A stretch of DNA of 59,214 nt, from NCBI RefSeq assembly GCF_003719295.1, contig NZ_RFLW01000005.1:1-59214 (forward strand), in the 5' to 3' direction. The position numbers and the translations under genes were made by a program. The DNA is from Haliea alexandrii. Its GTDB lineage: Bacteria > Pseudomonadota > Gammaproteobacteria > Pseudomonadales > Halieaceae. The notes beneath the pieces are model-generated. The model was not told the DNA's origin. It did not search any database and saw only the letters and a program-made list of their open reading frames with translations. Positions within the stretch are counted from its first letter, which is position 1, and each line of letters begins with the position of its first letter. Of the stretch, positions 35,244 through 44,575 are shown piece by piece.

Positions 35244-35488
35244 TTAGGCAACCAGTTCTTCCTCAAATGCCGCTGGGCTGACACTCCCATTGGCGCTGTG
35301 TCGGCGTCCTTGATTGTAATCCGCTTCGCTACACTCGAATACCGTTTGCCTAATTTCTTCCCGGGTACCGAGGCGTCAGAGCGTACACTCATGCCGGTGG
35401 GCAAACCGCGAAAGTACAGAGCTATTTTCAGTGCATCGCGGAGCCACTTCGCGGTCATGCGCTCTGACATGGCCCACGCCACCATCAA
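35244..35488 (-). pseudogene. IS3-family transposase (orfB) remnant, frameshifted
   Basis: Two pieces of an IS3 integrase-type transposase survive in different frames. The first reads VAWAMSERMTAKWLRDALKIAL, shortened here to VAWAMSERMTA and DALKIAL. The second reads DYNQGRRHSANGSVSPAAFEEELVA, key elements YNQGRRHS and SPAAFEEE, and ends at TAA 35244. The middle with the second catalytic Asp is lost. This marks an old insertion inside the glycan island. Confidence 0.7.
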
Positions 35489-35575
35489 GCTTGATTACAG
35501 GTAAATGTGCGTGGCAAGGTAGTGCCGAAAGCGGCATGGCCAGTTGGCAATCTAGATCATATTGCTCGACTCCAA

Positions 35576-36625
35576 TCAAGCGGGCCTGGCTGGTTCTTCT
35601 GCGCCAAGATGCTCCGGCATCGCCTTAAAGAGTTCATCGAGCGAACTGATCGAATGAACTCCTTGATTATCCATCCCACGCGCCTGAAAGTACCCTCCCA
35701 ACACATAAGTCGGTATGCCCGCAAACGAGGCCTCAACGAGACGCGTCAACATTCCCGATGTCGGTGGCTGGCAGACAAGAAGGGCTTCGGCCTGCACCAT
35801 GAGATCACGAATCATCGCGTCCGAAACGCCTCCAAGAACTCTCACGGAAGAAGGTGCAATTGGGGCCAGCACCTCCGTGCCGAAGCCAGCCAACGTGAAA
35901 GTCTGGCCTGAAGAACACTCTCGAATTAGGTCGAGCAATCCCTCCAGCCCCAATCGCGTCGGCGGATTCCAAGCGGTCCCGAGAATAAGAATACCGGTTT
36001 TATCCGAGGTCACTCGGAGTTTTCTGATTTGGTACAGCGCGGATTGCTCTGACTTAGGGGGGCTATAGAGGAGAGTTTGAACCAATTCGACGTTCATTGC
36101 TCGAAGGACCGCTGCGTCGAGTTCGCTGATAGCATGCACACGGCACGCCGCGCGATAGACCAGCATCTCCGCCGCGAACGCTGCACCCTCGGATCGAAAG
36201 AAGGACTGATTCTGCCCGGGAACCATAAACTCTATATTATGAGGATAGGCAGAAAACCGCACATTGAACGAAACTAAAACATTCCCCATGATGACGCCTT
36301 GGTTCGCTGACACCTCAAGCATTACCCTAGGCCAACCATGGCGGCGCATTTGCGCATGTAACCAGCCGCCGTACAGGATAGTTGCAGCGACGCCCTTCAG
36401 GCTTAGACTACGCATGCCAATAGTTACTGCAATGGGCAGAATCGCAAATGCAGATAGCGGGGAGCGGAAGAGCACGCTCAGCAGCTCATAGAGACCTGAC
36501 GGTATGCACAGGGTGCGAATGCCATCCGCTTGGGCGATTTCGGCAAGCTGCAGACTGCGTTTATATCCGCCGTGCTTGGCGGTAGCGTTCAGGAAGGTGG
36601 ATAGATGTAAAACGTTGCGACTCAT
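35576..36625 (-). CDS. Glycosyltransferase (GT4-like)
   Basis: About 349 residues with a GT-B layout. The N-domain is RNVLHLSTFLNATAKHGGYKRSLQLAEIA, with a glycine-rich start of the GT4 type. The C-domain holds GILILGTAWNPPTRLGLEGLL, TLAGFGTE and ALLVCQPPTSGMLTRLVEASFAGIPTYVLG, equivalent to the donor-binding helix. The ATG at 36625 lies 1 nt after the DUF115-like gene stop, so the two are translationally coupled. The longer frame upstream is ignored. Acceptor and donor are unknown; coupling to the DUF115-like gene suggests work on the same glycan. Confidence 0.7.
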   Translation of the reverse strand: MSRNVLHLSTFLNATAKHGGYKRSLQLAEIAQADGIRTLCIPSGLYELLSVLFRSPLSAFAILPIAVTIGMRSLSLKGVAATILYGGWLHAQMRRHGWPRVMLEVSANQGVIMGNVLVSFNVRFSAYPHNIEFMVPGQNQSFFRSEGAAFAAEMLVYRAACRVHAISELDAAVLRAMNVELVQTLLYSPPKSEQSALYQIRKLRVTSDKTGILILGTAWNPPTRLGLEGLLDLIRECSSGQTFTLAGFGTEVLAPIAPSSVRVLGGVSDAMIRDLMVQAEALLVCQPPTSGMLTRLVEASFAGIPTYVLGGYFQARGMDNQGVHSISSLDELFKAMPEHLGAEEPARPA

Positions 36626-36626
36626 A

Positions 36627-37511
36627 TCATTCCAAGGTGGACAAAAAACTCGTCGGATCTTTCGCAAGAGATGACGGGAACCACGCCGAGTCTGTATAGC
36701 AGCTGAGGGAAACGCTTCTGGATTCAAGCCACTCACTCAAGGCGGGAAGTGACTTCGAAATCAGCTCCGCTTCGCCCGACATCATACCTGCGAGATTGTA
36801 CTTCCGTCCTGTTTTATACTGCCACACACGTTTTATGCACGCCCCCTTCGAAATAGAGGTGAGGCGACGGATTTTCCTGATCTGTCGAACCCGAAAATTT
36901 TGAGAGTGGGCGGCTTCTTCGAGGTCATAGAAATGCGAATTAGACCCTTTGGGATCCGCAATGTCCCAGCCAACCGTGGAAATCGATGAGACTCCCATGT
37001 GGAGCAAAGTAAAGAGGACTGACTCGTACATCATCCCTGGCCCCCATGGTCTAAGGGAACCGCGCCGTTCCAGGGTCCAATCCTCGAAAGCTTCTATTGC
37101 AGCAAGCGATGCTTCAAGCCCTCCAGCCCCTCGATGTATTTCGAATCGGATGTCCCATGACTGCAAACTTGGTGGGTCTCCAGGTGCGCTTGAAAACAGC
37201 CTGAGTAACCGCGAGCGATCATAGCGATAGTTCTTGAGGTTCCATGTGTTGCAAAAGTGTAGATTACACAGATCGCTTGCTCCTTCCAGTTCGATCGCCT
37301 GTTTGATGCATACCAGGAGCAGGGGCTTGGGCAACACATCGTAGAGATCGCGCCAATAGACTGCAGATGGACCGGCGGATACCACCAAAGCGTTTCCGCC
37401 AACGAACCTATTTTGAAGAATCTCTTCCGGCGTGCGAGCCGATTTCTGCAAGTCAACTTTAAGTGTCTTGACGACATGATCCATCTCGGCGAGTCCATCT
37501 ATAGCTCTCAT
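36627..37511 (-). CDS. DUF115/MptE-like Rossmann protein (possible CMP-sugar transferase relative)
   Basis: A 294-residue protein with no firm family match. ALVVSAGPSAVYWRDLYDVL (about residues 42-61) resembles the GxGPS nucleotide loop of DUF115/MptE-like proteins and GT42 sialyltransferases. SSISTVGWDIADPKGSNSHFYD (about residues 172-193) resembles their second conserved site. A related domain forms the C-terminus of the aldolase fusion encoded 1.3 kb upstream. It is coupled to the following glycosyltransferase. A role in transferring or handling a CMP-activated sugar is a guess; a pterin-type pyrophosphokinase relative is the alternative. Confidence 0.5.
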   Translation of the reverse strand: MRAIDGLAEMDHVVKTLKVDLQKSARTPEEILQNRFVGGNALVVSAGPSAVYWRDLYDVLPKPLLLVCIKQAIELEGASDLCNLHFCNTWNLKNYRYDRSRLLRLFSSAPGDPPSLQSWDIRFEIHRGAGGLEASLAAIEAFEDWTLERRGSLRPWGPGMMYESVLFTLLHMGVSSISTVGWDIADPKGSNSHFYDLEEAAHSQNFRVRQIRKIRRLTSISKGACIKRVWQYKTGRKYNLAGMMSGEAELISKSLPALSEWLESRSVSLSCYTDSAWFPSSLAKDPTSFLSTLE

Positions 37512-38083
37512 CTCAAATCTGTCCCATAGAACGCGCTCAATTGGCGATTTTTTCGGTTGCTCAAAAGATACACCCTATGGATACATTCCCACACCACCAG
37601 CAACGGTATTTTACTCGATTGGTACACTCGCCCGTCTCTCTCAATCTGGTCGGTCACCGTTTGGCGCTCAGTAGTGGCTCTCAGCCAGCTGATCGTTGCG
37701 TGGAAACCAATGAAAGTATTCTCGCGGCATATCGACTCGGTCGAGTGAAAATTTTCCGTGCGATAGCCGAGTGAATCCAATACAGATCATACCAACGGGC
37801 AGTGTAAACCGAGGCAGTGCTTGGGGTTTTGGCGCCACAAACGCTGGGGGGCAGCACTTCTTGCCCGGCAGATGCTGGAGGTTCAGCTAATGATCGTTTC
37901 GAGGAAATCTGCAAACTTGATAAAACATCGGATACCGCCGTTCTCAACGTGATAGGCCACCTGCGCCTCAGCCACCCCCGACTATCGCGGCGATAAAGAA
38001 CCCCTCAATTCTGGGAGGGTTAGAATCGAGTACTACCCCGTCGCAGCCGAAAGCGACGGTAGCGCAGACAGAGAGATCCGGTA
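37512..38083. other. Intergenic stretch of about 570 bp, no supported gene
   Basis: Short open frames exist on both strands but none has recognisable features or a convincing ribosome-binding site. It separates the kdsB-like gene from the DUF115-like gene on the same strand and may hold their promoter and terminator. Composition changes sharply across it, from GC-rich (kdsB side) to moderate. Confidence 0.5.
37999..38021 (-). terminator. Possible terminator after the kdsB-like gene
   Basis: On the minus strand AACCCTCC...GAGGGGTT forms a short hairpin (CCCTC 38019-38015 with GAGGG 38006-38002) followed by a T-containing run CTTTAT. It lies about 60 nt after the kdsB-like stop. The stem is short and the T-run imperfect. 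Confidence 0.35.
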
Positions 38084-38839
38084 TCATGCCGCACCGCGAG
38101 CCCGAAGCGCCATCTCCACCTTCGCTACGTCCTCGGGGACATCTACTGCCAGGCTTCCGGGGCTGCATTCGTACATCAGGATGCGGCGATTGAGGTCGAG
38201 AAAGCGCAGGATCTCGATATCCTCGAACTGTTCCAGCGTGCTCTTACGGCCGAAGCCTGCATAGGCGGCCAACTCCTCGCGGTTGAAGCCGTAAATGCAG
38301 ACCTGCTTCATGTAGCGCGAAGGCGCGTTATTCGCCTCCTTGAAGCCGGGCAGCGGGCTGCGCGACATGTAAATCATGACGCCCGCCTCGGTGGTGATCA
38401 CCTTGGGGATGTTAACGGAGTTCGGGTTTTCGTCCGGCCCGATCCGGGCCAAGCCATTAATAATCATATCAGGGTGCTCGGTCTTCAACGCGATACACCG
38501 GCGGATGTCGGCGGGGGCAACCAGCGGCTCGTCGCCCTGCACGTTGACATAGATATCGTAGTCGATCATCTGCGCCGCCTCGGCGAGCCGGTCGGTCCCA
38601 GTGAGCGCACTTGCGCTGGTCATCAGCGCCGAGAAGCCAGCCGCGCGCACCACCTCGGCGATCCGGTTGTCCTCGGTGGCGACGTGTACATGCGTCTGCC
38701 CCACCGCGCGGGCCGATAGCTCGGCCACCCATATGATCATAGGCTTGCCCAGGAGCGGCACCAGCGGCTTGCCAGGATAACGGGTGGAGGCGTGACGGGC
38801 CGGGATGACGACACAGGCGCGCATCCGGTCAGAGACCAT
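38084..38839 (-). CDS. KdsB-like CMP-ulosonate cytidylyltransferase
   Basis: About 251 residues of the CMP-KDO synthetase family. CVVIPARHASTRYPGKPLVPLLGKP (CTP loop, about residues 8-32, key element RYPGKPL), ALTGTDRLAEAA, VNVQGDEPLV (metal/sugar site) and the C-terminal DVPEDVAKVE are intact. It couples a 2-keto-3-deoxy sugar acid to CMP. It overlaps the aldolase-fusion gene, so its substrate is probably that enzyme's product rather than ordinary KDO, whose kdsB is expected elsewhere. ATG at 38839 and at 38824 are both possible starts. Confidence 0.8.
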   Translation of the reverse strand: MVSDRMRACVVIPARHASTRYPGKPLVPLLGKPMIIWVAELSARAVGQTHVHVATEDNRIAEVVRAAGFSALMTSASALTGTDRLAEAAQMIDYDIYVNVQGDEPLVAPADIRRCIALKTEHPDMIINGLARIGPDENPNSVNIPKVITTEAGVMIYMSRSPLPGFKEANNAPSRYMKQVCIYGFNREELAAYAGFGRKSTLEQFEDIEILRFLDLNRRILMYECSPGSLAVDVPEDVAKVEMALRARGAA

Positions 38840-40433
38840 AGAGGCTGCGGGCGGGCAGCCCCTTGTATCTGGTGGGGGTGATGGAGACGAGCGACGGCTG
38901 CAGCCCCGAAGCTGCGAAGGCCGCGAGCATTGCCTCAATCTCGTCGTTGCGCGGATCGCCGGCGGGATAGCCGTCGAAACCCGCCATCAAAATGTGAGCG
39001 GCCCGCCCGCTGGTTGCCACCGCCAGCGCATAGGCCAGCACCAATGAGGCAGGCGCGATGCAGTGGGTGTCGTGGAACTCGAAGCGGCCCCGCTCGATGC
39101 CGATGCCGAAGTCAAGAAGCTGCTTGTCGCGGAGAGCAGCACGCAGACCCTCAGGCAACATCGAGACCGGGGTTATCAACGGCTGTGGCAGCCCGGCATG
39201 TGCCTCGGCATCGGCTAGAAGGCGCACGGGGTGGCAAGCGATACGTAAGTCGATTAGCTCAGGCGCAATTTCCGATTGGGTGTTGAGCGCCACCACCAGC
39301 GGCCGGGTACGCCGGATATGAGCCTCAAGCGCGGGGCGGTGCGCGGCCACGCCCGGCCCGGCCCCGAGGACCAGCACCTCGCGGTCCGCCATGACTTCGG
39401 CCGGGCACCAGCTGCCACGGGCCTCGCCGCGATAGAACTGGCGCGCGCCGTCCAACGTATTGAAGCTGAATTTCTTGCCGCCCTCCGCGCGCAGGTGATC
39501 GATCACGGCGAGGATGTCCTCCTCGTCGTAGCGCGCATCGCCTTGCATCTCCTGAATGTAAGTGGGGTGGATTCCATATTTACCGGCGAGGTAGTAATAC
39601 GGGTTGGTACCCCAGCCGTACTGCGCCTTCATCGGCCCGAAGTGCTTGCGGATCAGTGCCATCAACGGCACGAGGTTGGCCCTGCGGCCGCGCAGCGCCT
39701 CGGCCTCGATCACCAACTCCTCGGTACGGGCGTTGCCGGGGCCGCGGCCCATACCAGTGACAGTGGCATCCAGCCAGCTTACCCCCTCAGCCGCGGCGCG
39801 CAGCGTATTTGATAGCGCCAAACCCATGTTGTCATGGGTATGAATGCCAAGCGGACCGTCCCACTCCACACGAAGCCAACCGATGATGCGGGCGGTGTCC
39901 TCGGGCGCCATGCTGCCCATACTGTCCGCGAAGTAAAGAACTTCAAGTGGCCACTCAGTGGCCAGCTTACCGATTTCGCGCACCTCCCGCTCCGTTCGGT
40001 CCGCAATCTGCATGAGATTGACACCCACTCGGTAACCGCGATCGACAAGCGAAGAGGTAGCGGGAAGAACATCTTTAAGCTCGTGATAATGGCAAGCAAA
40101 ACGTACAATCGAGACACTGGAGGTGGCCGCGTCTTCAGGGAACAAGCGTTGAAGCGCAGTTTCTCGATCCATCGGGCCGCAAAGATCGGCACCATTCACC
40201 ATGACCGCGACCTCAAGGCCGCTGGGAATTTCCAGCCTGCGAAGAAACTCATCGGTTGCATACGCGCAGGCACCCTTGAAACCTTGATTTCCGAGAAATC
40301 GGAAGCCCAACTCAATGACATCAACCTGTGCGGCTTTCATCGCAACCAAATATTCGGCGATCAACTCAGGCGAAAAATCCCAGGCCGTGTAGTAGCCCCC
40401 ATCGCGCAGCGTGCAATCAACTATACGTGTAAT
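38829..40433 (-). CDS. Pyruvate-type DRE-TIM aldolase fused to a DUF115-like domain (AUU start)
   Basis: 534 residues if it starts at the ATT codon 40433-40431. The N-terminus then reads TRIVDCTLRDGGYYTAWDF, the 4-hydroxy-2-oxovalerate aldolase signature with its RD pair. VDVIELGFR and the metal-binding GIHTHDNMGLAL follow. The first in-frame ATG (40364) would delete the catalytic DCTLRDGG. An in-frame TAA lies 12 codons before GTT of VDC, and no ATG, GTG or TTG lies between. From about residue 345 a second Rossmann domain appears (EVLVLGAGPGVAAHR, HILMAGFDGYPAGDPRNDEI). It is coupled by overlap to wzx upstream and kdsB-like downstream. The proposed reaction is joining pyruvate to a sugar aldehyde to make an ulosonic acid. 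Confidence 0.78.
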   Translation of the reverse strand: MTRIVDCTLRDGGYYTAWDFSPELIAEYLVAMKAAQVDVIELGFRFLGNQGFKGACAYATDEFLRRLEIPSGLEVAVMVNGADLCGPMDRETALQRLFPEDAATSSVSIVRFACHYHELKDVLPATSSLVDRGYRVGVNLMQIADRTEREVREIGKLATEWPLEVLYFADSMGSMAPEDTARIIGWLRVEWDGPLGIHTHDNMGLALSNTLRAAAEGVSWLDATVTGMGRGPGNARTEELVIEAEALRGRRANLVPLMALIRKHFGPMKAQYGWGTNPYYYLAGKYGIHPTYIQEMQGDARYDEEDILAVIDHLRAEGGKKFSFNTLDGARQFYRGEARGSWCPAEVMADREVLVLGAGPGVAAHRPALEAHIRRTRPLVVALNTQSEIAPELIDLRIACHPVRLLADAEAHAGLPQPLITPVSMLPEGLRAALRDKQLLDFGIGIERGRFEFHDTHCIAPASLVLAYALAVATSGRAAHILMAGFDGYPAGDPRNDEIEAMLAAFAASGLQPSLVSITPTRYKGLPARSLYGL

Positions 40434-41758
40434 TATGATATTTTCAGCCTTAGCGGATTAACCGACGAGATCTTGATTGAAAATTGATCCTTGGTATTCT
40501 TGCTATGCAAATCAAATATAAGCCCCACTAGCGCGTAAGAAATCAATGTGGCGTACGCCGCACCAATCAAACCAAACGCATTGATAAACACATAATTCAG
40601 CGCAACGTTCACTACCGCCCCCATGAATGCCCTTTGAAATAGTTTCACTTGTAAGCCTTTTGCAACATACCATCTTGAACTTGCCATACCCCAAAAAGCA
40701 AACGGCAAAGACAAAACATAAATCGCTAACACCTCGGAGGCTTTATAATACTCTGACCCATAAAGGATGACGATGATCCATTCTGCGAGAAAAATTGTGG
40801 GGAGCGCCAGGCACACTGCGGACCAAAATACAAAGCTGTACAGCTTCAACAATCGACTTCTCAACACCATCGAATCATCAATCATCGAAACAATTGCTGG
40901 GAAGAGCGACGCGACAATCATATTGGCGATTGCAAATAACGGGTTAACAAGGTTAACGGCGGCACTATAAAATCCAACCTCACGCGAACCCACCATCTGC
41001 CCGAGCATCACCTGATCTATCTTCATATAAACCATGATTGCTGCCGCCGAAAGTATGAGCGGCCAACTGTCGAGCAACAAGCTTTTGGCTCGATGTACAC
41101 TGGCACTTAGTCTAGTTAATGCTGGCCCGCGGAGACCCAAGACACCCAATAGGGCTAGCGCAACAAACACGGCTTCTACAAGCATTGCCCATACAAATGC
41201 GACAAGCGGTTCCTCGTTCCAAATTAGAACAACCTTGACGGCGGCGAATACAAGAAAAACTCCGCTCTGCACCCAAACGGTGTATTTGGAAATTACCTGA
41301 GATTCGAACCAGTAAACGGCAACCTGAGACGCCTGGAATAGCATCATGGATCCAAGGATGCCGACCATGACCTTAACTAATGAGTCGTCCGGGCGCAGCC
41401 AGAAAATGGATGCCAGAATGAGAGCGTAGGCGATCAATCCGCCGACGACATGGAGCGCCGCGGCGGTACCCAGGGTTTCTTCCTTGCCACTGGGATTACG
41501 CACAATATCGCGCACAACGATGCCTTGGAGGCCCAGCGTGGCGATCGGACCGAACAGCCCGACGAATGCGGTGGCGAAACCGAGCAAACCGAGCTGCTCA
41601 GGACCAAGGTATCGCGCGATCCATACGCCTACAAAAAGGCCAACACCCATCCGCAGGATCTTGTCGAAGAATAACCAGCCGATGTTATCGACGATCTTGA
41701 CCAGGTTCGGCCGATGCGCGATACGGCGATGAATCACACGGGGGATAAGGTTCATCAA
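40433..41758 (-). CDS. Polysaccharide flippase (Wzx/MATE-like)
   Basis: A 441-residue protein with about 12-14 membrane segments of the polysaccharide-transporter family. It starts with IDNIGWLFFDKILRMGVGLFVGVWIARYLGPEQLG-type sequence (key element ARYLGPEQLGLLGFA, about residues 48-62), the classical Wzx N-terminus. It would flip lipid-linked repeat units across the inner membrane. The 3' half is markedly AT-richer than the flanking genes. Its TAA overlaps the ATT start of the aldolase gene (TAATT). No Wzy polymerase was recognised in the window. Confidence 0.88.
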   Translation of the reverse strand: MMNLIPRVIHRRIAHRPNLVKIVDNIGWLFFDKILRMGVGLFVGVWIARYLGPEQLGLLGFATAFVGLFGPIATLGLQGIVVRDIVRNPSGKEETLGTAAALHVVGGLIAYALILASIFWLRPDDSLVKVMVGILGSMMLFQASQVAVYWFESQVISKYTVWVQSGVFLVFAAVKVVLIWNEEPLVAFVWAMLVEAVFVALALLGVLGLRGPALTRLSASVHRAKSLLLDSWPLILSAAAIMVYMKIDQVMLGQMVGSREVGFYSAAVNLVNPLFAIANMIVASLFPAIVSMIDDSMVLRSRLLKLYSFVFWSAVCLALPTIFLAEWIIVILYGSEYYKASEVLAIYVLSLPFAFWGMASSRWYVAKGLQVKLFQRAFMGAVVNVALNYVFINAFGLIGAAYATLISYALVGLIFDLHSKNTKDQFSIKISSVNPLRLKIS

Positions 41759-41991
41759 TAATCAGACAGCGTCGTATTCATCTGCTTTGCCGCTCTGCAA
41801 GTTGCTGCCCTGCCGTATCACTGAATCAGGTTTGAGCGCTGTTACTGGTGCCCAACTCACCCGGAGTCTATCACAGACCATTTTCCAGACCCCACGATTG
41901 CTGGCGGCATATTTGGATTTTCCACTATTTCGCCATCTGCTGGAGCCCGTGTAGGATGCAGGCTGAGTCAGACCCGATATAGAGCCACCTT

Positions 41992-43113
41992 ATGCACCGC
42001 AAAGCACTCATCACCGGCGTCACCGGCCAGGACGGCTCCTACCTGGCCGAGTTCCTGCTGGACAAGGGCTACGAGGTCCACGGCATCAAGCGCCGGGCCT
42101 CGTTATTCAACACCCAGCGGGTGGATCATATCTACCAGGATCCGCATGTCGACAACCAGCGCTTTATCCTCCACTACGGTGACCTGACGGATTCCTCCAG
42201 CCTTACCCGCATCATCCAACAGGTGCAGCCGGATGAGGTCTACAACCTGGGCGCCCAGAGCCATGTCGCGGTCAGCTTCGAGTCACCGGAATACACCGCG
42301 GATGTGGACGCCATGGGCACATTGCGCATCCTGGAGGCCATCCGACTGCTGGGCTTAGAGCGCAAGACACGCTTCTACCAGGCATCGACCTCTGAACTCT
42401 ATGGGCTGGTCCGGGAAACCCCGCAGCGCGAAACCACGCCCTTCTACCCTCGCTCACCCTACGCCGTCGCCAAGCTCTACGCCTACTGGATCACGGTAAA
42501 CTACCGCGAAGCCTATGGTATGTACGCCTGTAACGGCATCCTGTTCAACCATGAGTCACCCCGCCGCGGGGAGACCTTCGTCACCCGCAAGATCACCCGC
42601 GGCCTGGCCAACATTGCCCAGGGCCTGGAAAGTTGCCTGTACATGGGCAACATGAACTCGCTGCGCGACTGGGGCCATGCGAAAGACTATGTGCGCATGC
42701 AGTGGATGATGCTGCAGCAAAACGACGCGAAAGACTATGTTATCGCCACAGGGAAGCAACATTCCGTTCGTGACTTCGTGCGCTGGAGTGCAGATGAGCT
42801 GGGTATCGCGCTTGAATTCAAGGGCAACGGTGTCGATGAGGTCGGTGTAGTCACCTGCATTCACGGCAACATGGCGCCAGCGGTAAAAGCAGGAGATATT
42901 CTGGTTCGTGTGGATCCACGCTATTTTCGGCCAGCCGAGGTGGACAGCCTGATGGGGGATGCCACACGCGCGCGAGATGAACTGGGTTGGCAACCAGAGA
43001 TCACCGCACGGGAACTGTGCGCCGAAATGGTAGCAGAGGACCTGAAAGTGGCGCAGCGCAATGCATTCCTCAAGCAGCATGGGCATGATGTGTCGGTCAC
43101 GGTGGAAAACTGA
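41992..43113 (+). CDS. gmd: GDP-mannose 4,6-dehydratase
   Basis: A 373-residue extended SDR that converts GDP-D-mannose to GDP-4-keto-6-deoxymannose. [19 protein letters not shown] (residues 4-22), [31 protein letters not shown] and [15 protein letters not shown] (YxxxK) are diagnostic. It overlaps fcl (TGATG), giving the two-step GDP-L-fucose route. It is oriented against the leftward wzx-kdsB operon. Confidence 0.95.
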   Translation: MHRKALITGVTGQDGSYLAEFLLDKGYEVHGIKRRASLFNTQRVDHIYQDPHVDNQRFILHYGDLTDSSSLTRIIQQVQPDEVYNLGAQSHVAVSFESPEYTADVDAMGTLRILEAIRLLGLERKTRFYQASTSELYGLVRETPQRETTPFYPRSPYAVAKLYAYWITVNYREAYGMYACNGILFNHESPRRGETFVTRKITRGLANIAQGLESCLYMGNMNSLRDWGHAKDYVRMQWMMLQQNDAKDYVIATGKQHSVRDFVRWSADELGIALEFKGNGVDEVGVVTCIHGNMAPAVKAGDILVRVDPRYFRPAEVDSLMGDATRARDELGWQPEITARELCAEMVAEDLKVAQRNAFLKQHGHDVSVTVEN

Positions 43114-44078
43114 TGAGCCCTCGTGTCGTCTATGTGGCGGGCCACACGGGGATGGTTGGCTCAGCGATCTATAGCGCTCTCGCACGTAATACCAACGTCA
43201 CACTCATCACAACATCCCACGCTGAGCTGGATCTCACCCGCCAGACCGAGGTCGAGGCCTTTTTTTCAGAACACGCTATTGATGAGGTCTACCTGGCAGC
43301 GGCAAAGGTGGGGGGCATACAGGCAAACAACAGCTTTCCGGCTGAGTTCCTGGGTGAGAACCTGCTGATCCAAACCAATATAATTCGGGCTGCCCATCAA
43401 GCCGGGGTGCAGAAGCTGCTATTCCTGGGCTCATCCTGCATCTACCCGAGAATGGCCGCCCAGCCAATGCGCGAGGACGCCCTGCTCACGGGGGTGCTGG
43501 AGCCCACCAACGAACCCTATGCCATCGCCAAGATCGCCGGCATCAAGCTCTGCGAGAGCTACAACCGCCAGTACGGCCGGGACTACCGCTCGGTCATGCC
43601 CACCAACCTGTACGGCCCAGGCGACAACTTTCACCCGGAAAACAGCCACGTCATACCCGCTCTGCTGCGCCGCTTCCACGAGGCCGTTCAGACCGGGGCC
43701 GAGCAGGTAGTGATCTGGGGCAGCGGCACACCGATGCGGGAGTTCCTGCACGTGGACGACATGGCCGCCGCCAGCGTGCATGTCATGGACCTTCCGGTGA
43801 CAGAGTACCGGGAACACACCCAGCCGATGCTGAGCCACATTAACGTTGGCACCGGGGTGGACTGCAGCATTCGTGAACTGGCGGAGACCATCGCCCGCGT
43901 TACCGGTTTCGGCGGCCGCCTGGTGTTCGACAGCAGCAAGCCCGATGGCGCTCCGCGCAAGTTGCTGGATGTATCGAAGCTGGCTGCCCTGGGCTGGGAG
44001 GCCAGGATCACGCTCAATGAGGGCCTTCGCCAGACCTATGAGTGGTTTCTTGCGCATGAACAAGGCGTTCGTGGCTGA
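43113..44078 (+). CDS. fcl: GDP-L-fucose synthase
   Basis: A 321-residue epimerase-reductase that turns GDP-4-keto-6-deoxymannose into GDP-L-fucose. [18 protein letters not shown] (about residues 5-22), the family motif [20 protein letters not shown] and [15 protein letters not shown] are intact. The start overlaps the gmd stop by 1 nt. The window's surface glycan therefore probably contains fucose or a derivative. Confidence 0.95.
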   Translation: MSPRVVYVAGHTGMVGSAIYSALARNTNVTLITTSHAELDLTRQTEVEAFFSEHAIDEVYLAAAKVGGIQANNSFPAEFLGENLLIQTNIIRAAHQAGVQKLLFLGSSCIYPRMAAQPMREDALLTGVLEPTNEPYAIAKIAGIKLCESYNRQYGRDYRSVMPTNLYGPGDNFHPENSHVIPALLRRFHEAVQTGAEQVVIWGSGTPMREFLHVDDMAAASVHVMDLPVTEYREHTQPMLSHINVGTGVDCSIRELAETIARVTGFGGRLVFDSSKPDGAPRKLLDVSKLAALGWEARITLNEGLRQTYEWFLAHEQGVRG

Positions 44079-44085
44079 GACCGCC

Positions 44086-44469
44086 ATGCCGCAGCCGGTA
44101 TTCGATGTGCTAACCTATCCCCGTAATCTTGAATCTACGGGACTGTCCCGCCAGCAGGCGGAGGCAATAGCCAGAGGCATGACGCTTATGGTGACGCAAC
44201 AGGTTGAGTCGCTGGTGACCAAAGAGCACTTTGATCTGACTTTGGCGTATGTTGATCAGAGGTTTCAGCAGGTGGATCAGCGCTTTGATCAGATCGACAA
44301 TCGTTTCGAACAGGTTAATCGCCGTTTCGAGCACGTCGACGGACGCCTGGATCGAGTCGAGGATCGACTCTCGCGTGTGGAAAAAAGCCTGTCCGGCCAC
44401 ACGATTTTGCTGAGCATCATTACCTTCGCGGTGGTGACTCCACTCCTGCAGTCTCTCGTCACACACTAA
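44086..44469 (+). CDS. DUF1640-like coiled-coil protein with C-terminal membrane anchor
   Basis: About 127 residues. FDVLTYPRNLESTGLSRQQAEAIARG resembles the DUF1640 N-terminus (key element LSRQQAEAIA). A heptad-rich region (VDQRFQQVDQRFDQIDNRFEQV, key unit QRFxQVD repeated) and a final membrane helix TILLSIITFAVVTPLLQSL follow. ATG 44086 lies just after fcl. An ATG at 44056 inside fcl is possible, but neither has a strong ribosome-binding site. It has the same architecture as the gene at 22181-22651 with diverged repeats. Confidence 0.75.
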   Translation: MPQPVFDVLTYPRNLESTGLSRQQAEAIARGMTLMVTQQVESLVTKEHFDLTLAYVDQRFQQVDQRFDQIDNRFEQVNRRFEHVDGRLDRVEDRLSRVEKSLSGHTILLSIITFAVVTPLLQSLVTH

Positions 44470-44575
44470 CTCCATCCGCCTCACAGCGACAAAGCACACC
44501 CAGAGGTGCAAGGCGTGCCCCGAGTTCGCGCTCCCTGCTATAGTAGGCGCTCCGGCTCCAACGCACTGAGACATC

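Noticed and set aside
37508..37780. A 90-codon leftward frame before the DUF115-like gene
   Set aside because: No family features, no ribosome-binding site and unusual composition; probably chance.
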